A stretch of DNA of 52,914 bases, taken from the NCBI GenBank assembly GCA_900315395.1, contig OMZC01000009.1:1-52914 (forward strand), given 5' to 3'. Each line of letters starts with the position of its first letter. The stretch's first letter is position 1. The notes beneath the pieces are model-generated. The model saw only the letters and a program-made list of their open reading frames with translations. It searched no databases and was not told the origin of the DNA. The translations under genes were made by a program, and so were the position numbers. Source of the stretch: an uncultured Gammaproteobacteria bacterium (GTDB lineage Bacteria; Pseudomonadota; Gammaproteobacteria; Enterobacterales; Succinivibrionaceae). Below are positions 42,823 through 51,445 of the stretch, piece by piece.

Positions 42823-43524
42823 TCACTTTTTAGCCATCAGTTCTTTCTCAATTAGCTCTTTAGTGAAACTTCTGCGCATATAAAAGCCACGAGGTCTGGT
42901 TTTTATGATCTCTCCATCAATGCCTATACAGTCTGTAAGCGCTTTTCCGTTAGCGCATTTTGGTCTTAATTGCATGATTTGACCAATACGCGCATTGATA
43001 CTTTCAACGTGACCAGTTTTTATCATCTCGTACAGTTCATCATAGTCGCTTTTTATCTGATTAAATTGCGCTTCGTTTGGTGTGAAAAAGAAATATCCTG
43101 CTATGACTCTGTCTTCAAAATCCATGTCTCTTTGAGCTGTAACTACCACAAAGAGCACTCGTTTTATTTTTGAGTACAGAGCAGAGTTTTCAAAGGTTAA
43201 GTGTCTAATTCCTGTTAAAGGCGCATGACAGAAGAAAGTAGATTCTAGAGGAACTAAATTCTTATCAACAGGTAGAGTTTTTAACTCCAACCCTAAATTT
43301 GGAAAATCTGGAATTGGTCGATTTTCAGCTGTAGCTCCTAAGAGAATTTCTAAAAGCTCACCTGTAAAACCTTTGCCATGAGTAGTGGAAATTGGCAGGG
43401 GAACATTGGCAATTTTGGCAAGCTCACTGATGGTTTTACCTACAATCGAATTTAAAGAATTGATGAGCTCTTCAAAAGTCTCTGGACTTTTGGTTCGGTT
43501 AATTTTGTTTTTGGTAGTACTCAT
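42823..43524 (-). CDS. mutH: DNA mismatch repair endonuclease MutH
   Basis: This 233-residue enzyme nicks the unmethylated strand at hemimethylated GATC sites during MutHLS repair. The PD-(D/E)XK core is visible as DFPNLGLELKTLPV (Asp...Glu-x-Lys). FTGELLEILLGATAENRPIPDF before it and KRVLFVVVTAQRDMDFEDRVIAGYFFFTP, ALTDCIGIDGEIIKTRPRGFYMRRSFT later match E. coli MutH. I use the ATG at 43524 with AGGA upstream; a TTG one codon earlier is possible. Its presence implies Dam methylation and supports a gammaproteobacterial origin. It is divergent from rppH. Confidence 0.95.
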   Translation of the reverse strand: MSTTKNKINRTKSPETFEELINSLNSIVGKTISELAKIANVPLPISTTHGKGFTGELLEILLGATAENRPIPDFPNLGLELKTLPVDKNLVPLESTFFCHAPLTGIRHLTFENSALYSKIKRVLFVVVTAQRDMDFEDRVIAGYFFFTPNEAQFNQIKSDYDELYEMIKTGHVESINARIGQIMQLRPKCANGKALTDCIGIDGEIIKTRPRGFYMRRSFTKELIEKELMAKK

Positions 43525-43569
43525 CAAATAAATCCTTTTAAAATAAGCTAAAAACGAGATCTTGTGAGG

Positions 43570-43613
43570 CTTTGGATTTGGCGTTCTCTGCTATAATACA
43601 TCACAGTTGTGAT
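43570..43613. promoter_or_regulatory. rppH promoter and overlapping palindrome
   Basis: A perfect -10 TATAAT lies at 43592-43597 with CTTTGG at 43570-43575 (16-bp spacer). Immediately after it, at the predicted start point, ATCACA-GT-TGTGAT (43600-43613) gives 6-bp inverted arms, an operator candidate. Confidence 0.5.
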
Positions 43614-43682
43614 TTGTTTTAAACGTAGGATTTTAGTTTAAAACAAAGAAATTAAAAAGTTAAATAGACTAGGCGGTTTTCA

Positions 43683-44276
43683 GTGATAGACAAAGACGGA
43701 TACAGACCTAATGTAGGTATCGTAATCTGCAACCGCAAAGGTCAGGTCTTATGGGCAAGACGCATCAGACAGAACTCTTGGCAATTTCCTCAAGGAGGAG
43801 TTGATTACGGAGAGACTCCTGAAGATGCTATGTACCGTGAGCTTTATGAAGAACTTGGTTTACAAAGAAGTGATGTAAGACTGTTAGCATCAACACGCTT
43901 TTGGCTTAAATACAGACTGCCTAAAAGATTGGTCCGTTGGAATGAAAAGCCTGTGTGCATAGGTCAAAAACAGAAATGGTATTTGCTGACACTGTGCTCT
44001 GACAAATCAAGTCACATAGAGTTTAGCCGTGAAGGTCATCCTGAGTTTGATGACTGGAGATGGGTAAGCTACTGGTATCCTGTAAGACAAGTGGTTGCTT
44101 TCAAAAGGGATGTTTACAGAAAGGTACTGACATTCTTTTCTCAGGATGCGCTGTTTGGACGTAATTATTTTCCAAAGAGCGATTTCGTGAAGAACGAAAA
44201 AGTCGAGAAAAACGATAAATTCGAGAAGAACGAAAGACGAGAGAAAAAATTCGGTAAGAACAGGAGAGGAAGCTGA
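43683..44276 (+). CDS. rppH: RNA pyrophosphohydrolase RppH
   Basis: This 197-residue Nudix hydrolase removes pyrophosphate from 5'-triphosphorylated RNA, which starts RNase E decay. It begins [28 protein letters not shown], and the Nudix box [23 protein letters not shown] (residues ~38-60) is complete. The C-terminal ~35 residues are a Lys/Glu/Asn-rich repetitive tail ([20 protein letters not shown]) of a kind not seen in E. coli RppH (176 aa). The start is GTG at 43683 with AGGCGG upstream. The ptsP start is 2 nt after its stop, as in the E. coli order rppH-ptsP. Confidence 0.95.
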   Translation: MIDKDGYRPNVGIVICNRKGQVLWARRIRQNSWQFPQGGVDYGETPEDAMYRELYEELGLQRSDVRLLASTRFWLKYRLPKRLVRWNEKPVCIGQKQKWYLLTLCSDKSSHIEFSREGHPEFDDWRWVSYWYPVRQVVAFKRDVYRKVLTFFSQDALFGRNYFPKSDFVKNEKVEKNDKFEKNERREKKFGKNRRGS

Positions 44277-44278
44277 AA

Positions 44279-46567
44279 GTGGAAGAAAATCAAAATTCAA
44301 TCCTTCTAGCTTTGCGCCAGATTATTCAAGAAGTATCTACTAAAAGCTCTTTAGAAGATACTGTAACAACTCTGGTAGATAGAATTCGCAGCACTACACA
44401 TGCTGATTGCTGCTCTCTCTACCTATTAAACTCTAGAAAGTCTCTGTTAAGACTTGCTGCAACCGATGGTCTGCAAAAAGACTCCATCGGTAAAGCTACT
44501 TTGCAGGTAGGCGAAGGTCTAGTAGGTTTAGTAGCTAAAAAACAGGAGTTGTTAAATCTTGCTGATGCTCCTTCTCATCCAAACTTTAAGTACTTACCTG
44601 ATGTAGGTGAGGATGAGTTTTTATCCTTCCTAGGTGTACCTGTAATTAACCAGGGTGAACTCTTAGGTGTGCTGGTTATTCAGTGTAAACAGAATAGACA
44701 GTTTACAGAACAGGAAGAGACCTTCTTAATTACTCTGTCAGCACAGATTGCATCTATCATCTCTGTGAATAAGACAGGTAAAGATACAGGCTCTGACTTT
44801 AACAACGGTAAGCGCTACAAAGGTAAGACAGGTTCTGGCTCAATTGCTATTGCTCAGGCAGTAGTATGGAAACCACCAGTAAACTTTGAGACCATGCAGA
44901 TCATGTATTCTGATGACAAGGATATTCAGTCAGAATTATTCCATCAGACCATTTTCCAGTTACAAACTGAAATGGATTTAGCTAATCTGCATCTTCAGGA
45001 GAGCTCTCACTCAGAGGCCTCATCAGGCTATATGTCAGGTTATGGCAGTATGCTTGATGATCAGACTTTTGAAGATGAGGTTGATAACGAGATCTTCTCA
45101 CAGGGGTATGTAGCAGCATCTGCTATCAAGGTTGTAGCTCAAAGACGTATGGATGAGGCCTCTGAAAAGAAGCAAACTGATAAAGTTCGTGATATCCGTG
45201 ACTTTGCCTCAATCCTTATCACAAGACTGGTACATCTTGCACCTAAAGAGACTGATGTAACCTCACCTATTGTTTTAGTTGTAAAGAGCATGCCAGCAGC
45301 ATTAGTAGCTGAAATGCCTCACGACAAGGTTGCAGGTTTCGTTTGTGTCGATAATGCTACCTCAGCTCATACAGCTATATTAGCTCGTGATTTAGGTATT
45401 CCTGCTGTTATCGATGTAAATCTTGATTTAAATGACGTTGATGGCAGAACCATCATCGTTGATGGTCAGAATGCTGAGGTTATCGTTGACCCATCATCAA
45501 GTGTGGTTGATGAGTACATGCAGTTAATCTCTCAGTCCCGTCAGTTACATGATCTCTTTGAAAGTGTTAAGTTTGAAAAGGGCGTAACTTTAGACGGTCA
45601 GAGAATTACCATTCAGTTAAACGCAGGTTTAAATCATGAGGATGATGACTTGGCAATTCAGACTGATGGTATCGGTTTGTATAGAACTGAAATTGCCTTC
45701 ATGCTAAGTTCATCTTTACCATCTGAAGAACAGCAGATCACCTGGTATAAGACCTTACTCTCTCAGTTTAAAGGTCTGCCAGTATGTATGAGAACTTTAG
45801 ATATAGGTGGTGACAAGAGCTTACCATATCTGCCAATTGAAGAGGATCAGAACCCAGCTCTAGGTTGGAGAGGTGTTAGAGTTTGTATCGATCAGCCTAA
45901 TATCTTAAAGACTCAGCTTCGTGCCATGATCATCGCTAATCAGGAATTTGGCAATCTTGAAATCATGTTACCTATGGTCTCAAGATTAGAAGAAGTTTTA
46001 ATTGTAAAACGGATTTTAAATGAGGCCTTAAAGGAGGTAGCAGAACAAACCGGTAAAGAGGTTGTTCGTCCTCGCTTTGGCGTCATGATCGAAGTTCCAT
46101 GTGTAGCTTTCATCTTAAATGAGTTAGCAGCAGAATGTGACTTCTTCTCCATAGGTTCAAACGATTTAATTCAGTATCTGTTCGCAGCTGACAGATCAAA
46201 TCCAAAGGTATCAAAGATCTTTGATCCGTTTAATCCTGCTGCCGTAAGATGCTTGAAGTACTTGATTGATAGAACCTCAGAGGTAGGTAAACCTCTGTCA
46301 GTATGTGGTGAACTTGCAGGCTCTCCTGTAGGCTCATTACTTTTAATGTCATTAGGCTACAGCAATCTGTCTATGAACTATTCTCAGATTGCTAGAGTGA
46401 AATACATTACCCGCCATGTAAATCTGCAGGATCTGCAGAGCATCGGCAAGATGGCTCTAACTTTAAACTCAAGTGTAAAGATTAAGAGCCTCTATATCGA
46501 ATATGCAAAATCTCAGGGTTTATCCTCTGTCATAGATCCTAAGAACTATAACCAGAACAGGAGCTAA
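44279..46567 (+). CDS. ptsP: Phosphoenolpyruvate-protein phosphotransferase PtsP (EI-Ntr)
   Basis: This 762-residue protein is enzyme I of the nitrogen PTS, which moves phosphate from PEP to NPr. A GAF domain occupies residues ~15-165 ([56 protein letters not shown]). The EI N-terminal domain follows, then the phosphohistidine segment [18 protein letters not shown] (His364), where most family members have Ser instead of Ala before the His. The PEP-binding barrel has [62 protein letters not shown] and VCGELAGSP. The start is GTG. In E. coli lgt follows; here thyA does. Confidence 0.94.
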   Translation: MEENQNSILLALRQIIQEVSTKSSLEDTVTTLVDRIRSTTHADCCSLYLLNSRKSLLRLAATDGLQKDSIGKATLQVGEGLVGLVAKKQELLNLADAPSHPNFKYLPDVGEDEFLSFLGVPVINQGELLGVLVIQCKQNRQFTEQEETFLITLSAQIASIISVNKTGKDTGSDFNNGKRYKGKTGSGSIAIAQAVVWKPPVNFETMQIMYSDDKDIQSELFHQTIFQLQTEMDLANLHLQESSHSEASSGYMSGYGSMLDDQTFEDEVDNEIFSQGYVAASAIKVVAQRRMDEASEKKQTDKVRDIRDFASILITRLVHLAPKETDVTSPIVLVVKSMPAALVAEMPHDKVAGFVCVDNATSAHTAILARDLGIPAVIDVNLDLNDVDGRTIIVDGQNAEVIVDPSSSVVDEYMQLISQSRQLHDLFESVKFEKGVTLDGQRITIQLNAGLNHEDDDLAIQTDGIGLYRTEIAFMLSSSLPSEEQQITWYKTLLSQFKGLPVCMRTLDIGGDKSLPYLPIEEDQNPALGWRGVRVCIDQPNILKTQLRAMIIANQEFGNLEIMLPMVSRLEEVLIVKRILNEALKEVAEQTGKEVVRPRFGVMIEVPCVAFILNELAAECDFFSIGSNDLIQYLFAADRSNPKVSKIFDPFNPAAVRCLKYLIDRTSEVGKPLSVCGELAGSPVGSLLLMSLGYSNLSMNYSQIARVKYITRHVNLQDLQSIGKMALTLNSSVKIKSLYIEYAKSQGLSSVIDPKNYNQNRS

Positions 46568-46569
46568 GT

Positions 46570-47364
46570 GTGCAAGTTTATTTAGATTTATTAAAGAAGA
46601 TCATGGAAGAAGGTACCGATAGAAGTGATAGAACCGGTACCGGTACTCGCTCCATTTTCGGAACACAGATGAGATTTAACCTAGAAAAAGGTTTCCCATT
46701 AGTAACTACTAAAAAGTGCCACTTAAAGTCTATCATCCATGAGCTGTTATGGTTCATCTCAGGCTCTACTAACATCAAGTACCTGCAGGAAAACGGTGTA
46801 CGTATCTGGAATGAGTGGGCTGATGAAAACGGTGATTTAGGTCCTGTCTACGGTAAACAATGGCGTGACTTTGAAACTCCTGATGGCAGACATATCGATC
46901 AATTATCAAATGCTATCGATTTAATTAAGCATCATCCAGAGTCAAGACGTATCATCGTTTGCGCTTGGAACCCAGCTGATGTAGACAAGATGGCTCTACC
47001 TCCATGCCATACTCTATATCAGTTCTATGTAGCCAACGGTAAGTTATCATGTCAGCTTTATCAGAGAAGTGCTGATATGTTCTTAGGCGTACCATTTAAC
47101 ATTGCAAGCTATGCACTGTTAACCATGATTGTAGCTAAAGAGTGCGATTTAGGCTTAGGTGACTTTGTATGGTCAGGTGGTGATACCCATATCTATAAGA
47201 ACCACTTTGATCAGGTTAAATTGCAGTTATCTCGTACTCCAAGAGCTCTACCTACTATGAATATCTTACGTAAAGCTCAATCTATTTTTGATTACAAATA
47301 TGAGGACTTTGAGTTAACTGGCTACGATCCATATCCTGCTATTAAAGCTCAGGTATCTGTTTAG
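46570..47364 (+). CDS. thyA: Thymidylate synthase ThyA
   Basis: This 264-residue enzyme makes dTMP from dUMP using methylene-tetrahydrofolate. The length equals E. coli ThyA. Motifs are [53 protein letters not shown], the active-site Cys in [33 protein letters not shown] and GDTHIYKNH. The start is GTG 3 nt after the ptsP stop. Normally lgt lies between ptsP and thyA in E. coli. Confidence 0.97.
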   Translation: MQVYLDLLKKIMEEGTDRSDRTGTGTRSIFGTQMRFNLEKGFPLVTTKKCHLKSIIHELLWFISGSTNIKYLQENGVRIWNEWADENGDLGPVYGKQWRDFETPDGRHIDQLSNAIDLIKHHPESRRIIVCAWNPADVDKMALPPCHTLYQFYVANGKLSCQLYQRSADMFLGVPFNIASYALLTMIVAKECDLGLGDFVWSGGDTHIYKNHFDQVKLQLSRTPRALPTMNILRKAQSIFDYKYEDFELTGYDPYPAIKAQVSV

Positions 47365-47474
47365 GAATAATCTGAAACTTAATATTTGTCAGAAAAGTAT
47401 TAAGCAGAGAAGTAGGAATATTGAGAAAAGTAGCTTTGAGTTAATCACTTTGTAAGTGAATAAAGAGAATTACC

Positions 47475-47741
47475 ATGGTAGAAGTCTCAGGAAAAGTTAA
47501 ATGGCAGTCAAGACGCGGTATGCGTGAGCTTGATTTAATGTTATTGCCATTTGTAGATATTGATTTACCAAAATGCGACGAGCAGATGTTAAACGATTAT
47601 GTTGATCTTTTAGAAGCATCTGATTTGGAGTTGGTACGCTGGTTTAATGGTACTGAAGAAGCAAATACAGAAAGTCGTCGTAAGGTTATTGAATTTATTA
47701 AAAAGTGCCATGCAACACGCATGGGTAAAGAGGGCGTTTAA
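47475..47741 (+). CDS. sdhE: FAD assembly factor SdhE
   Basis: This 88-residue protein belongs to the SdhE (YgfY/CptB) family, which helps covalent flavinylation of succinate dehydrogenase and fumarate reductase flavoproteins. The hallmark RRGMRELDLMLLPF is at residues 13-26, and the helix SDLELVRWFNG matches the family. The length equals E. coli (88). It fits an organism relying on fumarate reductase (inference). Its stop TAA shares a base with the ATG of the helicase gene (TAATG). Confidence 0.92.
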   Translation: MVEVSGKVKWQSRRGMRELDLMLLPFVDIDLPKCDEQMLNDYVDLLEASDLELVRWFNGTEEANTESRRKVIEFIKKCHATRMGKEGV

Positions 47742-49102
47742 TGCTGTTTTCAGAATTTGGTCTTCCAGATTTTTTAGTTGAGAATATTGAAAAGTTAGGT
47801 TGGGATAAGCCTACTCCAATTCAGACTTTAGTCATTCCTAAAGCTCTTGAAGGTGCTGATATTTTAGGTGGTGCTCCTACCGGTACAGGTAAGAGTGCTG
47901 CTTTCTTATTACCTGTAATTGCAAGATTGTCACTAGAGAAAAAGCCTGGTGTCAGAGCAATTATTTTAGAGCCTACCCGTGAACTGGCTCTTCAGGTAGA
48001 AAACGTCTGTCAGGCTTTAATTGAAGGTTATAACGATCTTAGTGCTGGCACTATCATCGGTGGTGGCAGTAGAGAGATTGAGCGCGAAAATCCAAGCTCA
48101 ATTATCGCAGCAACTCCAGGCAGACTTATTGAGTACATCGAAAAAGGTTGGTTAGATACTTCAACTGTACAGATGTATGTCATCGATGAAGCTGACAGAA
48201 TGCTGGACATGGGCTTTAGAGATGATGTAGCTAAAATCACTCGTGAGCTTTATAACCGTTATCAGACCCTGTTATTCTCAGCTACCTTAGAAGGTTCAGG
48301 TATTGAGGAGTTTGCGTCCTCCGTATTAAATGATCCTCTAGAGGTAAGAATTGGTGCCGGTGGTGAAGAGGATGAAGTGCTCCCTGAGGAATTACAGTCA
48401 AGAGCATATTATGCAGCAGGCGATCCTCAGAAATTAAAGATCCTTGTACATCTGCTTACAACCATCAAAGGTAAGTCCATTGTCTTTGTAAAGACTAAAG
48501 ACAGATTACAAAGATTAGAAGCTTCACTGCGCAGAAACGGCTTTAAGTGTGCAAGTTTGCAAGGCTCTATTTCTATGACTGAAAGAAAAGCAGCCTTACG
48601 TAAGTTCAATGAAGGTGAATGCGATATCTTAATTGCAACTGATGTAGCTTCACGTGGTCTTGATCTTCCAGATGTAACTCATGTTTACAATTTTGATATA
48701 CCAGCTAATGCTGCTATCTATGTTCACAGAGCAGGTCGTACCGCAAGAGCTGGTGCGCAGGGCGTGGTTACTACTTTAGTAATGGCAAACGAAATCGGCT
48801 TTTTAGAGAAGCTAGAGCGTTACACTGGTAAAGAAATTGAAAAGAGAGCAATTAAGAATGTCTGTGCAGTTTTCCCTGTAAAAGATCCTAGTGCTCCACG
48901 ACAGTCTGAAAAGAAACGTTCTCGTGCAAGCATCGGTGGTAACGGTGGCTTTGACAAGAAGGTTAAAGATGAGGAAAAGAAGACTCATAAAAAGAACAGA
49001 CTTCGTGATAAAAAGAATAAGGGCAAGCCTGATTTTGCTGCTAAGAGAGCTAAGAAAGCTTTAAGAGCTAAAGCAAAAGAGCAGGCTACAAAGTCTGAAT
49101 AG
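47741..49102 (+). CDS. srmB: DEAD-box ATP-dependent RNA helicase, SrmB type
   Basis: This 453-residue helicase carries all DEAD-box motifs: Q motif PTPIQTLVIP, I GGAPTGTGKSA, Ia PTRELALQ, II IDEADRMLDMGF, III LLFSATLEG, IV SIVFVKTK, V ATDVASRGLD, VI HRAGRTARAG. The APTGTGK form, LLFSATLEG and the Lys/Arg-rich C-terminal tail (residues ~390-453) are most like SrmB, an early 50S-assembly helicase. Assignment to SrmB rather than RhlE/DbpA is by residue pattern only. Translationally coupled to sdhE. Confidence 0.88.
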   Translation: MLFSEFGLPDFLVENIEKLGWDKPTPIQTLVIPKALEGADILGGAPTGTGKSAAFLLPVIARLSLEKKPGVRAIILEPTRELALQVENVCQALIEGYNDLSAGTIIGGGSREIERENPSSIIAATPGRLIEYIEKGWLDTSTVQMYVIDEADRMLDMGFRDDVAKITRELYNRYQTLLFSATLEGSGIEEFASSVLNDPLEVRIGAGGEEDEVLPEELQSRAYYAAGDPQKLKILVHLLTTIKGKSIVFVKTKDRLQRLEASLRRNGFKCASLQGSISMTERKAALRKFNEGECDILIATDVASRGLDLPDVTHVYNFDIPANAAIYVHRAGRTARAGAQGVVTTLVMANEIGFLEKLERYTGKEIEKRAIKNVCAVFPVKDPSAPRQSEKKRSRASIGGNGGFDKKVKDEEKKTHKKNRLRDKKNKGKPDFAAKRAKKALRAKAKEQATKSE

Positions 49103-49136
49103 CCTTTAGATATTGAATAAATAATAAGGATGCATC

Positions 49137-50297
49137 ATGGCAGTAACAATCATTAAAAATGCCAAACTCCATGTAACTTCAGAGGAGTTTGTTGACGCCA
49201 CATCATTAGCTATCATGGATCATAGAATTGTACCTATGGATCCTGGTCTATTAGAGGATGGCACTGCCGAAGAAATCGATGTCAAAGGACTGCACGTATG
49301 TCCTGGTTTTATCGATCTTTTAGTTAATGGTTGTGCTGGTGTTTCATTTGGACAGACTCCATCTATTGAAGCACTAGAGCAGATGCGGCGTTATTTAACT
49401 CAGCATGGTACTACTACCTTTGTGCCAACCTTAATCTCAGGTCCTCGTGAGAATTACACTAAGGCAATGGCAGCGGTAGCTGAGTTTAAAGAAAAGCATC
49501 CTTCTATCTGTCCTGGTATTCACCTAGAAGGACCTTTTATTTCACAGTTACATAAAGGTTTTCACCCATCAGGATACATAAGACCATTAGGTCAGCCTGA
49601 TCTTGATTCACTAAGAGCTCAAAAGGATATCATTGCCTATATGACTATCGCACCTGAGGTAGTTAAGGCAAAGAATATCATTGAGCTCTTACAAAGTAAG
49701 ATAACTCTATCTTTAGGTCATACAGCTACTAGCTACTTTGAAGCTATGCAATCATTTAAAGCAGGTGTTACTAACGTAACTCATCTGTTCAATGGTATGC
49801 GTCCACCAGTAGGCAGAGAGCCAGGTCTAGTTGGTGCTACCTTACAGAGTGAAAAGGTCTTTGCAAGTATCATTGCTGATGGTAAGCATGTTCATCCATC
49901 TTTAGTAAAACTAGCTCATAAGATCTTAGGCGACAGACTGTATATCGTATCTGATGCTCAGCCTGTAGCCGGTATGCCAAAGACTCCACAGTCATTTATT
50001 GTAGGTTCAACTGAAGTCTTTGTAGATAAGCGTGGTCTTATCGATGCTAAGGGCGCTTATGCAGGAACTAGCATCTGTATGATGGATGGTGTGAAGTTCT
50101 TAATTCAAAGCTGTGGCTTTAGTATTGATGAAGCTCTGCTTGCAGCTACCTATACTCCTGCTAGAGCCATTGGTCTTCAGGATATGGGAAGAATTGAAGG
50201 TGGCTTTATTGCTGATCTGGTTATCTTTGATGATGACTTTAGAATTCAGTACGTAGTACAGAATGGTTTTGTTAAGAGTATTGCTGAGTTAGTTTAA
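49137..50297 (+). CDS. nagA: N-acetylglucosamine-6-phosphate deacetylase NagA
   Basis: This 386-residue amidohydrolase deacetylates GlcNAc-6-P in amino-sugar and cell-wall recycling. VCPGFIDLLVNGCAGVSF, GIHLEGPFI, SLGHTATSYFEAMQ, NVTHLFNGMRPPVGREPGLVG, IADGKHVHPSLV, and the Asp motif IVSDAQPV, with PARAIGLQDMGRIEGGFIADLVIFD at the end, match the family. It precedes an RpiR-type regulator by 2 nt. No nagB is nearby, so the next step is encoded elsewhere. Confidence 0.94.
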   Translation: MAVTIIKNAKLHVTSEEFVDATSLAIMDHRIVPMDPGLLEDGTAEEIDVKGLHVCPGFIDLLVNGCAGVSFGQTPSIEALEQMRRYLTQHGTTTFVPTLISGPRENYTKAMAAVAEFKEKHPSICPGIHLEGPFISQLHKGFHPSGYIRPLGQPDLDSLRAQKDIIAYMTIAPEVVKAKNIIELLQSKITLSLGHTATSYFEAMQSFKAGVTNVTHLFNGMRPPVGREPGLVGATLQSEKVFASIIADGKHVHPSLVKLAHKILGDRLYIVSDAQPVAGMPKTPQSFIVGSTEVFVDKRGLIDAKGAYAGTSICMMDGVKFLIQSCGFSIDEALLAATYTPARAIGLQDMGRIEGGFIADLVIFDDDFRIQYVVQNGFVKSIAELV

Positions 50298-50299
50298 TT

Positions 50300-51241
50300 A
50301 TGGATAACATTCTTGACAGAATCGCTGCTGAAACAGATTTAACCAAATCTGAAAGAAAAGTAGCTGCTACTATTCTTAAAAATCCTGGCTTAGTTGTAAA
50401 TGAGAATATTGCACAGCTAGCTAAAAGAGCTCAAGTATCAGAACCTTCAATCTGCAGATTCTGCAAACGCTTTGGCGCTGAAGGTTTTCCTGCATTTAAA
50501 CTGATTTTAAGTGCTACAGTCTCAGCTGAAAACCTAAAGAAAGTTGAAGCTGTAAAGCAGGGCGATACTGTAGGTGATGTAATTTCAAAGGTCATTGGCG
50601 CTGCTAAAAACTCTGTATCAAGTGCTGAGCGCGCAACAGATGAGGGCACTGTTGCAAGAGCTATTGATGTAGTAAGTCAGTCCCGTCGTATTGTAGTTTT
50701 ATCTCAAGGTCTAACCTCTTTTATCGGTGTTGATTTTGTAAATAGAATGCTAAATTTAGGCTTTTTCTGTCAGTCATACACTGACAGACAGTCAATGATG
50801 TTAGCAGTCTCATCACTGCGTTCTGGTGATGTAGCTTTAGCAATTTCAGCTACAGGTAAGAATAAAGATGTCTTAGATGCATCACTCGAAGCACGTGCTA
50901 GTGGTACATGTGTGCTGGCAATTTGCCCTGAGAACACTCCAATTAGTGAATGCGCTACAATTCATTTAAAGTCAGCTGAGAGTGTAAGTCCTGAGGATGA
51001 CAGTATCTTTGCAAACAGATTATCTTTAATGCTGTGCTCACAAATTATTATTGGAGGAGTAGTTCTGCGTCGAGGAATTGCAATCTCAGATCTTAAGCCA
51101 AAGCTAAAAGAAACAAGACTCAAATCCTATGTGGGTGTCGAAAAAGAAGAGAATGTAAGCGCAGACACTAACGATGAAAATGACGATGGTTCATTAAAGC
51201 CAGGTGCTCCTATTACTACCTTAGATTGGCATCCTTACTAG
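50300..51241 (+). CDS. RpiR/HexR-family transcriptional regulator
   Basis: This 313-residue protein has an N-terminal RpiR helix-turn-helix (TKSERKVAATILKNPGLVVNENIAQLAKRAQVSEPSICRFCKRFGAEGFPAFK) and a C-terminal SIS sugar-phosphate-binding domain (SQSRRIVVLSQG, GDVALAISATGKNKDVLDAS). The closest pattern I recognise is HexR, which senses 2-keto-3-deoxy-6-phosphogluconate, but the position directly after nagA suggests an amino-sugar phosphate ligand. A C-terminal extension (about 30 residues, acidic) exceeds E. coli HexR (289 aa). Confidence 0.88.
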   Translation: MDNILDRIAAETDLTKSERKVAATILKNPGLVVNENIAQLAKRAQVSEPSICRFCKRFGAEGFPAFKLILSATVSAENLKKVEAVKQGDTVGDVISKVIGAAKNSVSSAERATDEGTVARAIDVVSQSRRIVVLSQGLTSFIGVDFVNRMLNLGFFCQSYTDRQSMMLAVSSLRSGDVALAISATGKNKDVLDASLEARASGTCVLAICPENTPISECATIHLKSAESVSPEDDSIFANRLSLMLCSQIIIGGVVLRRGIAISDLKPKLKETRLKSYVGVEKEENVSADTNDENDDGSLKPGAPITTLDWHPY

Positions 51242-51410
51242 GAGCATATCTTTAAAAGTAAAGCTCATCATGCTGCACTGAAACAGTCAATAAAGACTTT
51301 ATTTGTTTTGATCCTGTAATTTTGAGGCAGAACTATTTTTATAGCAAAGCTTTTTTCTTAAGAATGCTTAATTTTAGCCACTTAAAAAAGAAAAGTGTTT
51401 AAATTGCCTA

Positions 51411-51416
51411 TATAAT
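51411..51416 (+). promoter_or_regulatory. -10 element of the AAA-ATPase/nuclease gene
   Basis: TATAAT lies 30 nt before the start codon at 51446. No acceptable -35 was found at the usual spacing. AGGGGA at 51432-51437 is a good SD. Confidence 0.45.
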
Positions 51417-51445
51417 CTAGGCTAAGGTTACAGGGGATTATTTGT

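Noticed and set aside
51285..51305. Terminator after the RpiR-type gene
   Set aside because: AATAAAG/CTTTATT forms only a short AT hairpin without a GC stem, too weak to claim.
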